A DNA stretch of 64,000 bases from Erythroxylum novogranatense (taxonomy: Eukaryota; Streptophyta; Magnoliopsida; Malpighiales; Erythroxylaceae). The notes beneath the pieces are model-generated. The model had not been told where the DNA came from. It saw only the letters and a list, made by a program, of their open reading frames with translations, and made no database searches. Made by a program: the position numbers and the translations under genes. The first letter of the stretch is position 1. Each line of letters starts with the position of its first letter. Below are positions 63,301 through 64,000 of this stretch, piece by piece. Location of the stretch: contig CM057225.1 in the NCBI GenBank assembly GCA_029891385.1, forward strand, positions 80,067,887 to 80,131,886, read 5' to 3'.

Positions 63301-63790
63301 GCATACCCAGTTTTTCAACTGTAGGTCAGATTTTGAGACTCTTCTAGATAGAATTTGAATTCAACTTCTTTATGAAAAATGTATCCATACGTATCTAGTT
63401 TAATCTAAATTAAAAATAATCTCATTTAGATAACTAGAGAAAAATTTATGGTTAAAAGATTGAGGCATACTCAATAAACATTTTCCAGTCAATCATCCTC
63501 AAACTTTCCCGATTTTACACCTACATAACTTATGCAAAGATCACCATTTTCTACTTCATTTACTCCCCATTTTCAACTCCATTCCATATCAAAATCATTT
63601 ACAACAAAGCATGTTCTAAATTTCATCATTAACCCAAAAACAAGATATATTCATATACCTATTCATCAACTTCCAATTCTCATTAAAACATCCTTTTTAC
63701 AACAATCCATCTTACAAACATGTGTAACACAACTCGTATTTTCTTACTCATCATATACAACATCAATCATCCATAAAACAACTCCTAACC

Positions 63791-63931
<141 letters not shown>

Positions 63932-64000
63932 TCACCAACATTCTAGCATATACAAAACTCCTTGTCATGATCATTCAACCTCCAAAACATTTCTATAAAT

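Overview
The window is AT-rich plant (eudicot-like) nuclear DNA. The evidence is a spliced R2R3-MYB gene with the standard plant intron positions and a dense stack of plant transposable elements: CACTA, Mutator, Ty1/copia, Ty3/gypsy, LINE and MITE. I see one credible host gene, the MYB at 33481-34687. Almost everything else is mobile DNA. No rRNA, tRNA, CRISPR array or bacterial-type operon was recognised.

Layout. 1-1376 is the right end of a CACTA element that starts before the window. 2930-4620 is a decayed Mutator (MuDR-type) transposase on the + strand. 4650-7055 is a 5'-truncated LINE on the - strand, joined to Ty1/copia remnants on the - strand (7030-9480) that lead to a copia LTR with its tRNA-Met primer site (9808-10202). 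11795-31980 is a very large CACTA element with a TAC target duplication. It carries an intron-containing En/Spm-type ORF, and one of that ORF's exons is split by a gypsy-like LTR retrotransposon (18879-30269; LTRs of 3.9 kb, 3.6 kb non-coding interior, ATGGA duplication).

The MYB gene lies 1.5 kb downstream of that CACTA element. It encodes a 198-residue subgroup-4 repressor with a bHLH-binding signature and an EAR motif, so it probably represses flavonoid/anthocyanin or phenylpropanoid genes.

From about 35.45 kb to 60.15 kb a second LINE (- strand) is the substrate for repeated insertion. It is interrupted by a MITE (35785-35923), a 9-kb CACTA element (36744-45772, itself carrying a solo LTR at 40244-44202), a solo LTR (46311-49365), and an Athila-like non-autonomous LTR retrotransposon (49416-58329, with another solo LTR at 49534-52831 inside its left LTR). 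Exact target duplications delimit each insertion (one mismatch for the MITE), and LINE protein similarity resumes on the far side. 61389 to the end is one more LTR of the same family as the solo LTRs at 40.2 and 49.5 kb.

The most unusual signals are inside the long LTRs. One is a conserved cluster of short hairpins whose stems persist while the loops vary. Others are CpG-dense palindrome blocks (perfect 30- and 34-bp palindromes) in otherwise AT-rich elements, and arrays of about 190-bp degenerate tandem units. Everything here is read by eye from sequence; no alignment or database search was run.
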